In this document: piece after piece, positions 24,346 to 33,246 of the stretch
Numbering within the stretch: the stretch's first letter is position 1
How the letters are laid out: the number at the start of each line of letters is the position of its first letter
IMG/VR virus record: IMGVR_UViG_3300035698_008781
Coordinates: 1 to 64,000 of that record
DNA length: 64,000 nt
DNA from: a virus
Direction: 5' to 3' (one strand)
Made by a program: the position numbers and the translations under genes
The notes under the pieces: model-generated
What the model was told of the DNA's origin: nothing
Database searches by the model: none
What the model saw: the letters and a program-made list of their open reading frames with translations, nothing else

Positions 24346-24397
24346 ATCATTAATAAAAAACAAAAATTATGGAAGAATTAGTAAAACAAAAACTTAA

Positions 24398-24748
24398 ATG
24401 AAAAAATTATTCTTAATATTATTATTGTTTATTACAGTAATGATGCATTCTCAAACTTATGAGTTTAAATCAAACCAACAAACATATGTTTCTTTAAAAG
24501 ATAGTAAAAATGCTTCTGAAAAAAGAAATGATATAAAATTTATATTTATTACAGATGCTTCTGTAATAAAGTTTGTATTAAATTCAGAAGTTATAGTATT
24601 TACTGTATTAAGTGTTAAAGAAACTAATATTTCTTATATATATAATATAATAAATGAAGATATATTATCACAAATTATAGTGTATAAAAATATTAAACGT
24701 ATTACTTTAAAAGGTGATATAGGTCAACTAAGTTGTCAAATTGAGTAG
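24398..24748 (+). CDS. Secreted/periplasmic small protein
   Basis: A 116-residue protein with a typical signal peptide (MKKLFLILLLFITVMMHSQT, cleavage probable after HSQ). The mature part is beta-rich with repeated hydrophobic strands. A 10-codon frame beginning at 24369 ends in an ATGA overlap with this start and may be a leader. Function unknown; perhaps an envelope-modifying factor. Confidence 0.6.
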   Translation: MKKLFLILLLFITVMMHSQTYEFKSNQQTYVSLKDSKNASEKRNDIKFIFITDASVIKFVLNSEVIVFTVLSVKETNISYIYNIINEDILSQIIVYKNIKRITLKGDIGQLSCQIE

Positions 24749-24770
24749 TAACAATAAATAAATAAATAAC

Positions 24771-25049
24771 ATGTCAAATTTTCTTTATCATCAGAAACAT
24801 GAAAAGGTTACTGGTCACACAAGACGTAGTTTCGCAGGAAACTATAATCCTGATACTAACACATTAGTGATAGGTATTTCAGGTAATCATCAATCTGATA
24901 GCTTTTGTAAATCAAAAGGTAGACAAATTGCAGTAGGTAAATCTTTAGTTCAAAGAAAGAACTTACAAGATGCTGGTAAACAACGAATTATTAACAATGT
25001 AACTAAAGAAACTGCTAGAGAAGTTTTCTTTAATGAAATTAAAGATTAA
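24771..25049 (+). CDS. Hypothetical soluble protein
   Basis: A 92-residue basic protein (HTRRSFAGNYNPDTNTLVIGISGNHQSDSFCKSKGR then AGKQRIINNVTKETAREVFF, read as two segments). A-rich leader AATAAATAAATAAC before ATG. No recognised family. Confidence 0.6.
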   Translation: MSNFLYHQKHEKVTGHTRRSFAGNYNPDTNTLVIGISGNHQSDSFCKSKGRQIAVGKSLVQRKNLQDAGKQRIINNVTKETAREVFFNEIKD

Positions 25050-25051
25050 TT

Positions 25052-25303
25052 ATGAGAAAACTATTAATTATGTTAGGTTATATAAAACCTAATGCTACTG
25101 ATTTTAATCAAAGAAAGTCATCAGCTTTAAGTGTATTCACTAAAACATTAAGTGAAATCAATACTTTAGTTGCTGAACAAAGAATTTATATATCTAATTT
25201 ATTAGATGATAAAGCTAAAATTGAAAAAGAAGTAGATTTAACACATAAACCTATTACTGAATCAGAAGTTACTATTGAAAAAATTGAAAACATTTTAAAT
25301 TAA
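25052..25303 (+). CDS. Small helical hypothetical protein
   Basis: An 83-residue protein with coiled-coil tendency (KTLSEINTLVAEQRIYISN LLDDKAKIEKE). It starts two bases after the previous stop. Likely part of the 24.4-26.9 kb operon of envelope-related genes. Function unknown. Confidence 0.55.
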   Translation: MRKLLIMLGYIKPNATDFNQRKSSALSVFTKTLSEINTLVAEQRIYISNLLDDKAKIEKEVDLTHKPITESEVTIEKIENILN

Positions 25304-25308
25304 AAAAC

Positions 25309-25536
25309 ATGCCACAAAAAACAACACCTATTGTAAGTCAATTACTTAAAATTAAAAATGGAGACTCTGCTGGAGTAATAACATACCATTTTGCAGATGG
25401 AACTAAACAAAATCAAAATATAAACACACAAATGTTTTATGATGAAAAAGGTAAATCTTTAGACTTATATAAAGTTGTTCAAAAAATTAATGACATTTGT
25501 CATGATTTAAAAGCAGTTAAATACGAAATTGAATAA
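25309..25536 (+). CDS. Small hypothetical protein
   Basis: A 75-residue protein (IVSQLLKIKNGDSAGVITYH; YKVVQKINDICHDLKAVKY). No family recognised. Spaced five bases from the upstream stop. Confidence 0.5.
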   Translation: MPQKTTPIVSQLLKIKNGDSAGVITYHFADGTKQNQNINTQMFYDEKGKSLDLYKVVQKINDICHDLKAVKYEIE

Positions 25537-25538
25537 TT

Positions 25539-25643
25539 ATGTTAAGAGGAACAATTGGACTCATTATAATAGTAGCTATTATATGGGTATTTTGGATGAC
25601 CAAAGAGTGGTTAACTAAAGATAAAACTAAAAAAGAAGAATAA
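25539..25643 (+). CDS. Single-pass membrane peptide
   Basis: A 34-residue frame: hydrophobic GTIGLIIIVAIIWVFWM followed by a basic tail (KEWLTKDKTKKEE). It starts two bases after the previous stop and ends one base before the next ATG, which supports reality despite its size. Confidence 0.5.
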   Translation: MLRGTIGLIIIVAIIWVFWMTKEWLTKDKTKKEE

Positions 25644-25644
25644 T

Positions 25645-25971
25645 ATGTGGTTTACAACAGGACTTATTTTAGCAATTATAACATGTCTGCTATTATTAAT
25701 GTTTATGTTTAATAAGAAATTATTAGGTTTCATAAGTATGGATACAGATGTAATTTATGGTGAATGTGCAAGAGATATTATAAAAATTAGAAATGGTACG
25801 TATCAAGATGATATGCCAGCTACAGGAGTTATTGCAATATATGCTATAATTTATTTTATGATTTTAATCATACTATTTCTTATAATATGGTTATTATCTT
25901 ATATATATTTAGCAATATTACTTATAGTTCTTATAAGTTATATAATATCAAAAATTTTTAAACAACAATAA
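25645..25971 (+). CDS. Membrane protein
   Basis: A 108-residue protein with three hydrophobic helices: LILAIITCLLLLMFMF near 7-22, then GVIAIYAIIYFMILIILFLI and YIYLAILLIVLISYII in the C-terminal half. The polar middle (DTDVIYGECARDIIKIRNG) probably faces the cytoplasm or periplasm. It precedes the SPFH lipoprotein and may act with it. Confidence 0.6.
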   Translation: MWFTTGLILAIITCLLLLMFMFNKKLLGFISMDTDVIYGECARDIIKIRNGTYQDDMPATGVIAIYAIIYFMILIILFLIIWLLSYIYLAILLIVLISYIISKIFKQQ

Positions 25972-25994
25972 ATTAAAATCAATAAATTAAAACA

Positions 25995-26810
25995 ATGAAA
26001 AAATTATTAGTAGGATTATTATTAACAAGTGTATTTTTTACAGCTTGTACAACAGTTGAACCAGGTCATAAAGGTGTTAAAGTTTCATATGGTGGTGAAA
26101 CAGATATGACAACAATTTTACCAGAAGGTATGGATTTAGGTTTATCATGGTTAGTTGATGATGTTGTTCAATATGACGTTAGAGAGCATACAATGGTTAA
26201 AAAGTTTTCATTCAATGATAAAAATGACATGAAAACAGATGTTACAGTAGCTTTAGACTATAATTTAGATGCTACAAAAGTAAATAAATTACATGTTGGT
26301 ATTAATGATTACGAAGTTAAAATTGCAACATCGTTATCATCTGCTGCAAAAGAAGTTGTACCACAATATGCTGCTGTAGATTTAAATAAACATGAAAGAG
26401 CTGCTGGTGAAGCAAAGTTAGCTGAAATATTAAGAAAAGAATTACCTGAATTTTTTGTTGAATTTAAACGAGTTAGATTTACTGATATAGATATTCCAAA
26501 TGGTATATCACAATTAGCTGAACAAACTGCTGTGCAAATTGGTAAGAATGAATTAGCTAGTAAGAAAGAAGCTGAACAAACTGCATTAGCCAAGGCTAAA
26601 GTAGCTGAAGCTCAAGGTAATTATGATTCAGGTATACTTAATGCCAAAACTAAAGATATTATGTCTCAACCTAAAATGTTAGAAATGATGAGAATTGAGA
26701 ATGAAAGAGCTATGTGGGAAGGATTTAAACAACATGGTAAATCCCCTTTTGGGGAAAATAATATATTTGGTGGATCAGGAAGTCCTACATTATTACTTAA
26801 TCGTAAATAG
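25995..26810 (+). CDS. SPFH/Band 7 (prohibitin-like) lipoprotein
   Basis: A 271-residue protein with a lipoprotein signal (MKKLLVGLLLTSVFFTACTT; lipidated Cys18) followed by a Band 7 domain: VEPGHKGVKVSYGG, ILPEGMDLG, VREHTMVKKFSFNDKNDMKTDV, then a long Ala/Glu-rich coiled coil (KKEAEQTALAKAKVAEAQ) and LEMMRIENERAMWEGF. SPFH proteins form membrane-associated oligomeric cages. Phage copies are known in large phages but their role is unclear, with envelope protection or superinfection control suggested. A terminator follows. Confidence 0.85.
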   Translation: MKKLLVGLLLTSVFFTACTTVEPGHKGVKVSYGGETDMTTILPEGMDLGLSWLVDDVVQYDVREHTMVKKFSFNDKNDMKTDVTVALDYNLDATKVNKLHVGINDYEVKIATSLSSAAKEVVPQYAAVDLNKHERAAGEAKLAEILRKELPEFFVEFKRVRFTDIDIPNGISQLAEQTAVQIGKNELASKKEAEQTALAKAKVAEAQGNYDSGILNAKTKDIMSQPKMLEMMRIENERAMWEGFKQHGKSPFGENNIFGGSGSPTLLLNRK

Positions 26811-26812
26811 AT

Positions 26813-26902
26813 ATGTCTGAACTTAGTAAAGTAAAAAAAGAAGTTAAAATTCTTACTACTTTTATTAATTCGGAACATGAAACTGTAATTGTAGAAGAAT
26901 AA
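26813..26902 (+). CDS. Very small protein after the SPFH gene
   Basis: A 29-residue frame (MSELSKVKKEVKILTTF...EETVIVEE-like end) two bases after the SPFH stop and just before the terminator. Its charge pattern is ordinary; reality rests on spacing and codon fit. Confidence 0.35.
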   Translation: MSELSKVKKEVKILTTFINSEHETVIVEE

Positions 26903-26906
26903 TTAT

Positions 26907-26944
26907 AAACCCATATAACTTAAATGTTGTATGGGTTTTTGTTT
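26907..26944 (+). terminator. Rho-independent terminator closing the early membrane operon
   Basis: AAACCCATA (26907-26915) and TATGGGTTT (26930-26938) pair around TAACTTAAATGTTG, followed by TTGTTT. It separates the SPFH operon from the DNA polymerase gene. Confidence 0.85.
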
Positions 26945-26963
26945 AACTTTTAATAATAAATAA

Positions 26964-28339
26964 ATGAAGAAAGAAATTTATATATATGACTTAGAAACAT
27001 ATCCTAATATGTTTTTAGCGTCATTTAAAAATGTAAAGAATGGTGAGTGGATAGAGTTTGAAATAAGTGATAGAATAAATCAATTATTAGAATTGAAAAT
27101 ATTTTTATATAATGAAGTAGGGGGATTAATAGGTTTTAATAATATAAATTTTGATTATCCTGTTTTACATAATTCAGTATTAAATAGTAATAATAATTTT
27201 ATAACATCTCGTGACATATATAAAGAAGTTGAAAAAGTTATTGCTAATAAGTATTCAAGTATTTGGGATAACCAAACTATAATACCTCAATTAGATTTAT
27301 ATAAAATATGGCATTATGATAATAAAAATAAAGCAACTAGTCTTAAATGGTTAGAATTTGCTATGAGATGGTCAAATCTTCAAGAATTACCTTATGAAGT
27401 AGGAAGTATATTAACTTTTGAACAAATGGATGAAGTTAGATTATATTGTAGAAACGATATTAATGCTACTGAAGCATTTTATAATAAAAGTTTAAAACAT
27501 ATATCAATACGAGAATTCTATACTAAACAAGAAGGTTTAAATATGATGAATGCTTCTGAAATTAGAATGAGTAAAACCATATTTGGTAAATACTTAGCTA
27601 AAGAGATGGATATTAATATTAAAACTTTAAATGGATTAAGAACTAATAGAAGTGTTGTAAATATTAATGATATAATTTTTAATTATATAAAGTTTAATGA
27701 TGAAGAAAATTTAAAAGTTTTAGATTTTTATATAAACTCTGTTTGGAAAAATGATAAGGATGACGATTATGATGGTTTAAGTTATGAAACTAAGTATAAA
27801 AATGTAGTAAGACAATTTGCTGAAGGTGGTTTACATTCATTTGGTAAACCAGGTATATATGAATCAGATGATGAATATGTATTAGTAGATTTAGACTTTG
27901 CCAGCTACTATCCTCATATTTCATTTAGAAACAAATTACATCCAGAACATATTCCTGAAAAGATATTTAGTCAAATTTATGAAGGTTTTTACACTGATCG
28001 TAAAAAGTATGATAAAAAAGATCCTCGTAACTATGTATTGAAGATTATATTAAATGGTTCTTACGGATTAAGTAAAGATAAATTTAGTTTTTTATATGAT
28101 CCTAAATGGCAGTTAGCAATTTGTATTAATGGTCAATTAATGTTAACTATGTTAACTGAAAAAGTATTTGATTATTGTCAATTTGAACCTCAAATAATAT
28201 TTGAGAATACAGATGGTGCAATGTATAGAATTAAAAGAACTGATTTAGAAAATATTAATAGAGCTTGTAAAGAAATAGAAGATATTGTTAATATACCATT
28301 AGAAATTCAAGAATGTCAAAAGATTATTGCAAAAGACGT
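26964..28339 (+). CDS. Family B DNA polymerase, exon 1
   Basis: Exon 1 encodes the 3'-5' exonuclease (D9-L-E11; GFNNINFDYP; YCRNDINATE) and the polymerase motifs A (DLDFASYYP), B (KIILNGSYG) and C (ENTDGAMY). It ends inside codon 459 at ...AAAGACGT; reading on gives only D-V-N-Y and a stop in intron sequence. Joined to exon 2 at 29449 it restores K-D-V-N-N-Y-I, the K-x-Y motif of family B polymerases. The spliced protein is 659 residues, in the range of phage replicative polymerases. Confidence 0.9.
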
Positions 28340-28391
28340 TAATTATTAGCGTCGTAACCTCGTGAATTGCTGGAAAGCTAAATTAAATAAA

Positions 28392-28529
28392 ATGAATAAA
28401 AATCAAAAATATAAAAAAGGAAAGTTATGCCCTAAATGTAAAAAAGGTGAATTAAATCACTGTGGAAAATATTCTAAAGGTCATAAACATCATATTTATT
28501 GTAAAATGTGTAGATATTCAAATTTTTAA
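28392..28529 (+). CDS. Intron-encoded zinc-ribbon peptide
   Basis: A 45-residue frame in the loop between the P and Q core strands. It carries C-P-K-C, then H-C and a GHKHHIYCKMC end, giving CxxC...CxxC with extra histidines. It resembles zinc-ribbon or recombination-endonuclease-VII-like finger peptides that bind DNA. It might be a remnant of a second endonuclease or an accessory maturase factor. Confidence 0.55.
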   Translation: MNKNQKYKKGKLCPKCKKGELNHCGKYSKGHKHHIYCKMCRYSNF

Positions 28530-28732
28530 CAAGTCAATCAGCAGCCAAGTTAAATCGGGTTCAGAGACTATCGAAATCACGTATATGACATATATGGAAG
28601 AGAGTAGAGTACATTTAATATACTAGATATATTATTTGGAAGCGCGAGGCAAATTTTATCAGTTTTTATTAGGTTATGTCAAAAATTTATTGTATATCTG
28701 TATAGTTATTAACTATATGTAAAATATATAAT

Positions 28733-29404
28733 ATGAAACCTAATATAAATGACAATATATGTGGTATTTACTGCATAAAAAACAAAGTAAACAATAAAGT
28801 ATACATAGGAAAATCTATCAATATTAAAAGAAGAATTTACCAGCATTTATATGATTTAAAAAATAAAAAAATTAAGAATGAAAACTCACATTTTTTAAAC
28901 GCATGGTATAAATATGGTAAAGAAAACTTTGAATATTTTATATTAGAAGAATTAGAGTTAAACGATTCTATTTGTAAAGATAGAGAGTTATATTGGATAA
29001 CAAAATATAAATCTACAAACAGAAAATTTGGTTATAATTTAAGGATGGATAGTTCCACTCAAATGATTGTGCATAAAGAAACTTCAGAAAAAATATCTAA
29101 AAGACTTAAAAAAGAATGGTTTCAAGGTATTAGAAGTGATCATGGTGATAAATTATCATTAAATTGGTCAACTACTCCTGAAAGAAATAAAAAGCAATCT
29201 AAAATTATGACTAATAATTTAACAATCTGGTCTTATAATATATACGATTTAAATATGAAATTTATTGAAAACTGTAAATATAAAAGGTTAAATGAACTAG
29301 GTTTAAAAGGTTCAATTACTTCATTTTATGGTTTTGAAAAAAGAAATAGTATAAAAACTATTTGTAAGTGTAAAAATTATTTTGTTGAAAGAATTAAAAT
29401 TTGA
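28733..29404 (+). CDS. GIY-YIG homing endonuclease (polymerase intron)
   Basis: A 223-residue protein with GIYCIKNKVNNKVYIGKS (the GIY...YIG motif), then RRIYQH and NAWYKYGKENFEYFI, and E in CKDRELYWI as the metal ligand. The C-terminal half is a basic DNA-binding tail. It lies in the loop between R and S of the intron. Such enzymes cut intron-less alleles and drive spread of the intron between co-infecting phages. Confidence 0.88.
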   Translation: MKPNINDNICGIYCIKNKVNNKVYIGKSINIKRRIYQHLYDLKNKKIKNENSHFLNAWYKYGKENFEYFILEELELNDSICKDRELYWITKYKSTNRKFGYNLRMDSSTQMIVHKETSEKISKRLKKEWFQGIRSDHGDKLSLNWSTTPERNKKQSKIMTNNLTIWSYNIYDLNMKFIENCKYKRLNELGLKGSITSFYGFEKRNSIKTICKCKNYFVERIKI

Positions 29405-29448
29405 AGATATAGTCCGACACCCTTTGAAAAAAGGGATAAAACAGTAAG

Positions 29449-30052
29449 TAACAATTATATAAATATTATATCAGATGAAAATATTAAGTTTAAAGGGTGT
29501 TTTGAAATCGACAGAGATTTCCATAAAAATCATAGTAAAAGAATTGTTCCAATTACCCTTGCTAATTATTTCATTAACGGAATATCTTGTGAGAATACTA
29601 TTAATGAACACCAGAAAAATATTAGTTATAGCTTTGCTGATAATCATGGTATTTATGATTTTTGTATAGGTGCTAAAATGAAAGGTGAAAATAAACTTTA
29701 TAAAAGAAATATTATTAACTTTAAAGTAATAGATGAACCTATTGGTAAAATAAATAGATATTTTATATCTAATAATGGTAGTGAGCTTATTAAAAAATTA
29801 CCACCATTAGAAAAAAACAGTTTAACTGAGACTGATAAATATAAAAATAAGACTGGTGAACAACAATTTAATATCTTTGATTTTATTGAAGATGTGAAAA
29901 TTGATCCTAGTGATAGAGAAGAAAACTTGGAAGCAGGTTCTTTATGTGAATTATTTAATATTTATGAAAACAGAGAATATGATATTAATTATAATTATTA
30001 TATAAATGAATGTAATAAAATAATTAATACAGTTAATACTCAAAATAATTAA
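29449..30052 (+). CDS. Family B DNA polymerase, exon 2
   Basis: Exon 2 starts TAACAATTATATAAATATT and continues in the frame of exon 1 (...N-N-Y-I-N-I-I-S-D-E-N). It encodes the thumb region: FKGCFEIDRDFHKNHSKRI, VPITLANYFINGI and NHGIYDFCIG. The in-frame ATGs at 29475 (other frame) and 29678 are not starts. The final segment IFDFIEDVKIDPSDREE is acidic. The gene is followed two bases later by another replication gene. Confidence 0.9.
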
Positions 30053-30054
30053 TT

Positions 30055-30264
30055 ATGAGTGATAAATTAAAAAATAAGTTTTATGTAGAAGTAATTGAAG
30101 AATTCTACAAAACTTCAGATGTAAAAGAAATAATTCATAAAATGAAAAAAAGATTAAATATTGATATTTCTGAAAAAGAAGTATATAATATTTTAAATGA
30201 AGACTATGAATTAGAATGTAGAAAAATGGAATATAATTTAGAAATGAGTTATATTTTTGAATAA
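30055..30264 (+). CDS. Small replication-region protein
   Basis: A 69-residue acidic/basic helical protein (YVEVIEEFYKTSDVKEIIHKMKKR...). It resembles a compact helix-turn-helix unit (DVKEIIHKMKKRLNIDISEK). It sits between polymerase and the helicase-associated gene, so a replication accessory role is likely; family not recognised. Confidence 0.55.
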   Translation: MSDKLKNKFYVEVIEEFYKTSDVKEIIHKMKKRLNIDISEKEVYNILNEDYELECRKMEYNLEMSYIFE

Positions 30265-30274
30265 AATAAAAAGT

Positions 30275-30913
30275 ATGTGGGAGAAATTGATAAATGAAGT
30301 TGAAAATACTGGCTTATCTTTTGATGAGTTCTTAGCTTTATATAAAATATATAGTTATGAAAAAGATATTATAAAGATAAATTATAATTCAGATATGTTT
30401 AACACGTATTTAGAATTAGAAGGTAAGAATCTAATTAAAATCATAAGTAATGAAGATGAAATATTAACATTTCATTTACGAGAAAATGGTTCAGAATTAA
30501 TTAGTTCTTTCTTAAATATAGAAACTCTAATAAAAAACCCAACAGAACAACCTAAAGTAGAAAATAAAAAAACAAATCAATATAGTTTTGATGAATTTTG
30601 GATGTCATTTCCAACTTCAGATGAACACAGTATATATAAAAAAACTAGAGTCTTAAAAGCAGCGAAAGAAGCTTGTAGAAAAAAGTATTTTAATATATTA
30701 TTAGAAGGTTATGAACATAAAGATATAATTAAAGCTTTAAAATATGAAATAAAATTAAGAAAAGATGGTTCAAATAAAGGTAATAAGCTTACCTATATGA
30801 GAAATAGTTTAACTTGGTTAAATCAAAAAGAATTTGAAGTTTTACTTGAGACAATGTCTGATGATGATAACTCTGAAAATTCTAATGGTGATTGGACCTC
30901 AAATTTAGTATAA
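30275..30913 (+). CDS. Replication protein, possible helicase loader
   Basis: A 212-residue protein. The ATG at 30275 (MWEKLINEVENTG) is preferred over a TTG at 30257. The C-terminal part FDEFWMSFPTSDEH, KKTRVLKAAKEACRKKYFNI and MRNSLTWLNQKEF is the pattern of phage replication helper proteins that precede DnaB-type helicases. The N-terminal 60 residues resemble a winged helix. The gene runs directly into a small gene and then dnaB. Function as loader is inference. Confidence 0.65.
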   Translation: MWEKLINEVENTGLSFDEFLALYKIYSYEKDIIKINYNSDMFNTYLELEGKNLIKIISNEDEILTFHLRENGSELISSFLNIETLIKNPTEQPKVENKKTNQYSFDEFWMSFPTSDEHSIYKKTRVLKAAKEACRKKYFNILLEGYEHKDIIKALKYEIKLRKDGSNKGNKLTYMRNSLTWLNQKEFEVLLETMSDDDNSENSNGDWTSNLV

Positions 30914-31074
30914 TGAAAGAATATGAAATTACAGTAAGAATTGATAATTCTTATGATGTTGTAGAAACAATTACAGCAAGTGCAGATCATTTAGCCATCA
31001 CAGCTGCTAGAGGTATTATTAAAGAAAAATATCAACCTGATTCAATATGGTTTATTGATTTAAAGAAAAAGTAA
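30913..31074 (+). CDS. Small hypothetical protein
   Basis: A 53-residue protein (MKEYEITVRIDNSYDVVETI, then ASADHLAITAARGIIKEKY). It starts with a TAATG overlap with the upstream gene and abuts the helicase ATG at 31075. The alternating strand-helix pattern suggests a ferredoxin-like mini fold. Confidence 0.55.
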   Translation: MKEYEITVRIDNSYDVVETITASADHLAITAARGIIKEKYQPDSIWFIDLKKK

Positions 31075-31235
31075 ATGAATGGATTTGATAGAGTATTAGG
31101 TACTTTAAATGAAAGACGAGATCGTATATTATCTGGAAAAATTAACTGTATTCCATGGGGTTTACCAAGATTTGAAGAATTTAATCCTGGAATTGAAAAG
31201 TCTAAATATTACTTATTCACAGCTAACTCAAAGGT
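31075..31235 (+). CDS. dnaB: DnaB-type replicative helicase, exon 1
   Basis: Exon 1 encodes MNGFDRVLGTLNERRDRIL and ...KYYLFTANSKV, breaking off inside the Walker A motif. The splice at 31235/32310 gives T-A-N-S-K-V-G-K-T-Q. Exon 1 ends in T and the frame is kept (161 bases plus the first base of exon 2). Confidence 0.85.
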
Positions 31236-32309
31236 AAATATTTAGTATAATATAAAAACTATTATAAAATATGCGTTAATAAAATAGGATTTTGGAAATT
31301 AATGTTGTGTATTTGTTAAAAATATATAAAATGAAACAAATTTCACAAAATTTAAAAAAATCAGGTATTTATTGTATTATAAATATAAATAATAATAAAA
31401 GATATATTGGAAGTTCCAAAAATATATATCAACGATTATTAAAACATCGTTCTTTGTTAAGAAATAATAAACATGAAAATTTAAAACTTCAAAATTCTTG
31501 GAATAAATATTTAGAAAATCAATTTGATTTTTATATTTTAGAATATTGTGATGAAAGTTTATTAGAAAAAAAAGAACAATTTTATATTGATACATTAAAT
31601 CCTGAATTAAATATTACATTAATTGTTGAAAGAAATATATTAAGTAAAGAATCTCGGATTAAACAATCTGAAACTAGAAAAAGAAAAATACAATCTGGTG
31701 AAATTAAACTATCTTGTGAAAAAATTATATATCAATATAATTTATCAGGTGAATTTATGAAAAAACATGAAAGTATTAAAAAAGCTTGCTTAGAACTTAA
31801 TATAAGTGCTTCTACAATATGTAGATATTTAAATGGTACATATAAAAAAGGAGGTAATTATTTATGGTCTTTAGATTTTAAATCTAAATTAGAACCGTAT
31901 GTTAAACCTAAAAGAAATATGAAAAAATTATACAAAATTGTACAAATTATAGATTATTTAAATAATAATATAATAATTAAAGAATTTAATTCTTTAAAAG
32001 AATGTGCTTTATTTTATAATATTTTTTCATCTGTTGTATCAGAAACTATAAAAAATAAACGTAAATTTAAAAATAAGTATTTAATTATACTAAAACCTGC
32101 CTAAATATAATAGTAATATTATGTTATGCACATCTGAATATCGGTGAAGACTAAGTTTTAATAATAATTAAAATATGTTAATACCGAGGCATAGGGAGTA
32201 AAGTTCCAGCCGTAGAGACTAGATGCAGATGCTCCTACTTGAAAAAGAGGATGAAGATATAGTCCAGACCACAAAACATTAAATTGGTAGTGAAAACTAT
32301 AGTGGTACG
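31236..32309 (+). mobile_element. Group I intron in the helicase gene
   Basis: A 1074-base intron. Core strands lie at the 3' end: P, AATATCGGTGAAG (32137-32149); Q, AATACCGAGGC (32180-32190); R, GTAGAGACTAGA (32212-32223); S, AAGATATAGTCC (32254-32265), with GACTA/TAGTC as P7. The intron ends in G (32309). The endonuclease gene lies before P, in the P1-P2 region, unlike the polymerase intron where it lies between R and S. The S strands of the two introns are identical, suggesting related cores. Confidence 0.88.
31331..32104 (+). CDS. GIY-YIG homing endonuclease (helicase intron)
   Basis: A 257-residue protein from the ATG at 31331. SGIYCIININNNKRYIGSS carries the GIY-YIG motif, followed by LLKHRSLL and SLLEKKEQFYIDTLNPELN with the conserved Glu. 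The C-terminus has NUMOD-type helix-turn-helix modules (SIKKACLELNISASTICRYL with GGNYLWSL; then SLKECALFYNIFSSVVSETI). A TTG 39 bases upstream would extend it but is an unlikely start. Confidence 0.88.
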   Translation: MKQISQNLKKSGIYCIININNNKRYIGSSKNIYQRLLKHRSLLRNNKHENLKLQNSWNKYLENQFDFYILEYCDESLLEKKEQFYIDTLNPELNITLIVERNILSKESRIKQSETRKRKIQSGEIKLSCEKIIYQYNLSGEFMKKHESIKKACLELNISASTICRYLNGTYKKGGNYLWSLDFKSKLEPYVKPKRNMKKLYKIVQIIDYLNNNIIIKEFNSLKECALFYNIFSSVVSETIKNKRKFKNKYLIILKPA

Positions 32310-33246
32310 AGGAAAAACACAAGGTGTAGATTTCTTATTTGTATATAATGCTTTTAGACAAATTAAAGAAAATAATTTACCTATTAAACTTGTTATTAAA
32401 TATTTTTCATTAGAAATGTCTAAAGAAGAGAAAATAACACAATTTTTAAGTAATTTATTATTTGTAAAAAGTGGTATGAAAATAATAATATCACCTACTA
32501 ATCTTAGAAGTACTAAAAAAGCTATTGATGAATCAATATTACAGTTTTTAGAAAATGAAAGATCTTATATTGAAGAATTCTTAGAATGTGTTGAGTTTAT
32601 TGATAATATTAGGAATCCATTTGGTATTTTTAATTATATGCGTGAATATGCATTATCTCATGGTATTCAACATAAAAAGACAGTTAATTATGGTAAGGGA
32701 CCTATTGAAGTAGACGATTGGTATGAAGAAGATGATCCAGAAGAATATGTATTACCTATCGTAGATCATGCTAAACTATTATCACCTGAAAATGGTGGTA
32801 ATATACAATCTGCGATAGGAGATTTATCAAGTAAATATTTTATACAATTACGTAATAAGTATCATCAATCTCCTGTATTAATACAACAACAAGCTGCTGC
32901 TCAAGAAAGTGTTGATAATATGAAAGCTAATAGACTTAGACCTACATTAGATGGTCTTGGTGAGAATAAAACAACTCAACAAGATGCTAATGTCATCTTT
33001 GGTTTGTTTAGTCCATTTAGACATCATATACCTGAGTATGAAGGACATGATATTAAATTTTATAAAGATAATATTAGATTTCTTGAAATATTAGGAGGTC
33101 GTGAAGGTGGTGCAGGTAGTATATGTGCATTATACTTTAATGGTGCTGTTAATTATTTTAAAGAATTACCAAGAGTAGAAGATGTTGAAGCAACTAGAAT
33201 TACAAAACAAATAATTATTAATAACAGAAACAATGAGTTTAAATAA
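32310..33246 (+). CDS. dnaB: DnaB-type replicative helicase, exon 2
   Basis: Exon 2 begins with the last base of a Val codon then GKTQGVDFLFVYNAF (Walker A end). It continues with IKYFSLEMSKEEKI (the E-M/S element of DnaB), VLPIVDHAKLLSPE (Walker B, D-H), RNKYHQSPVLIQQQAAAQE (arginine/Q loop) and C-terminal NIRFLEILGGREGG. The spliced protein is 365 residues, short for DnaB because the N-terminal collar domain is missing, as in other phage helicases of this group. Confidence 0.88.

Larger units (their letters stand above)
28340..29448 (+). mobile_element. Group I intron in the DNA polymerase gene
   Basis: A 1109-base intron. Core elements are visible: P, GAATTGCTGGAAA (28364-28376); Q, AATCAGCAGCCAAG (28536-28549); R, GTTCAGAGACTA (28559-28570); S, AAGATATAGTCC (29404-29415), with GACTA and TAGTC forming P7. 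The exon ends in T and the intron ends in G (29448), as group I splicing requires, and the splice joins the frame exactly. Two frames lie inside: a zinc-finger peptide between P and Q, and a GIY-YIG endonuclease between R and S. Confidence 0.9.

Noticed and set aside
26309-26593. Minus-strand frames across the SPFH gene
   Set aside because: They are antisense shadows of a well-supported lipoprotein gene with no leader of their own.
29475-29669. A 64-residue gene starting at 29475
   Set aside because: It is an out-of-frame reading of polymerase exon 2, which carries conserved polymerase sequence in the other frame.
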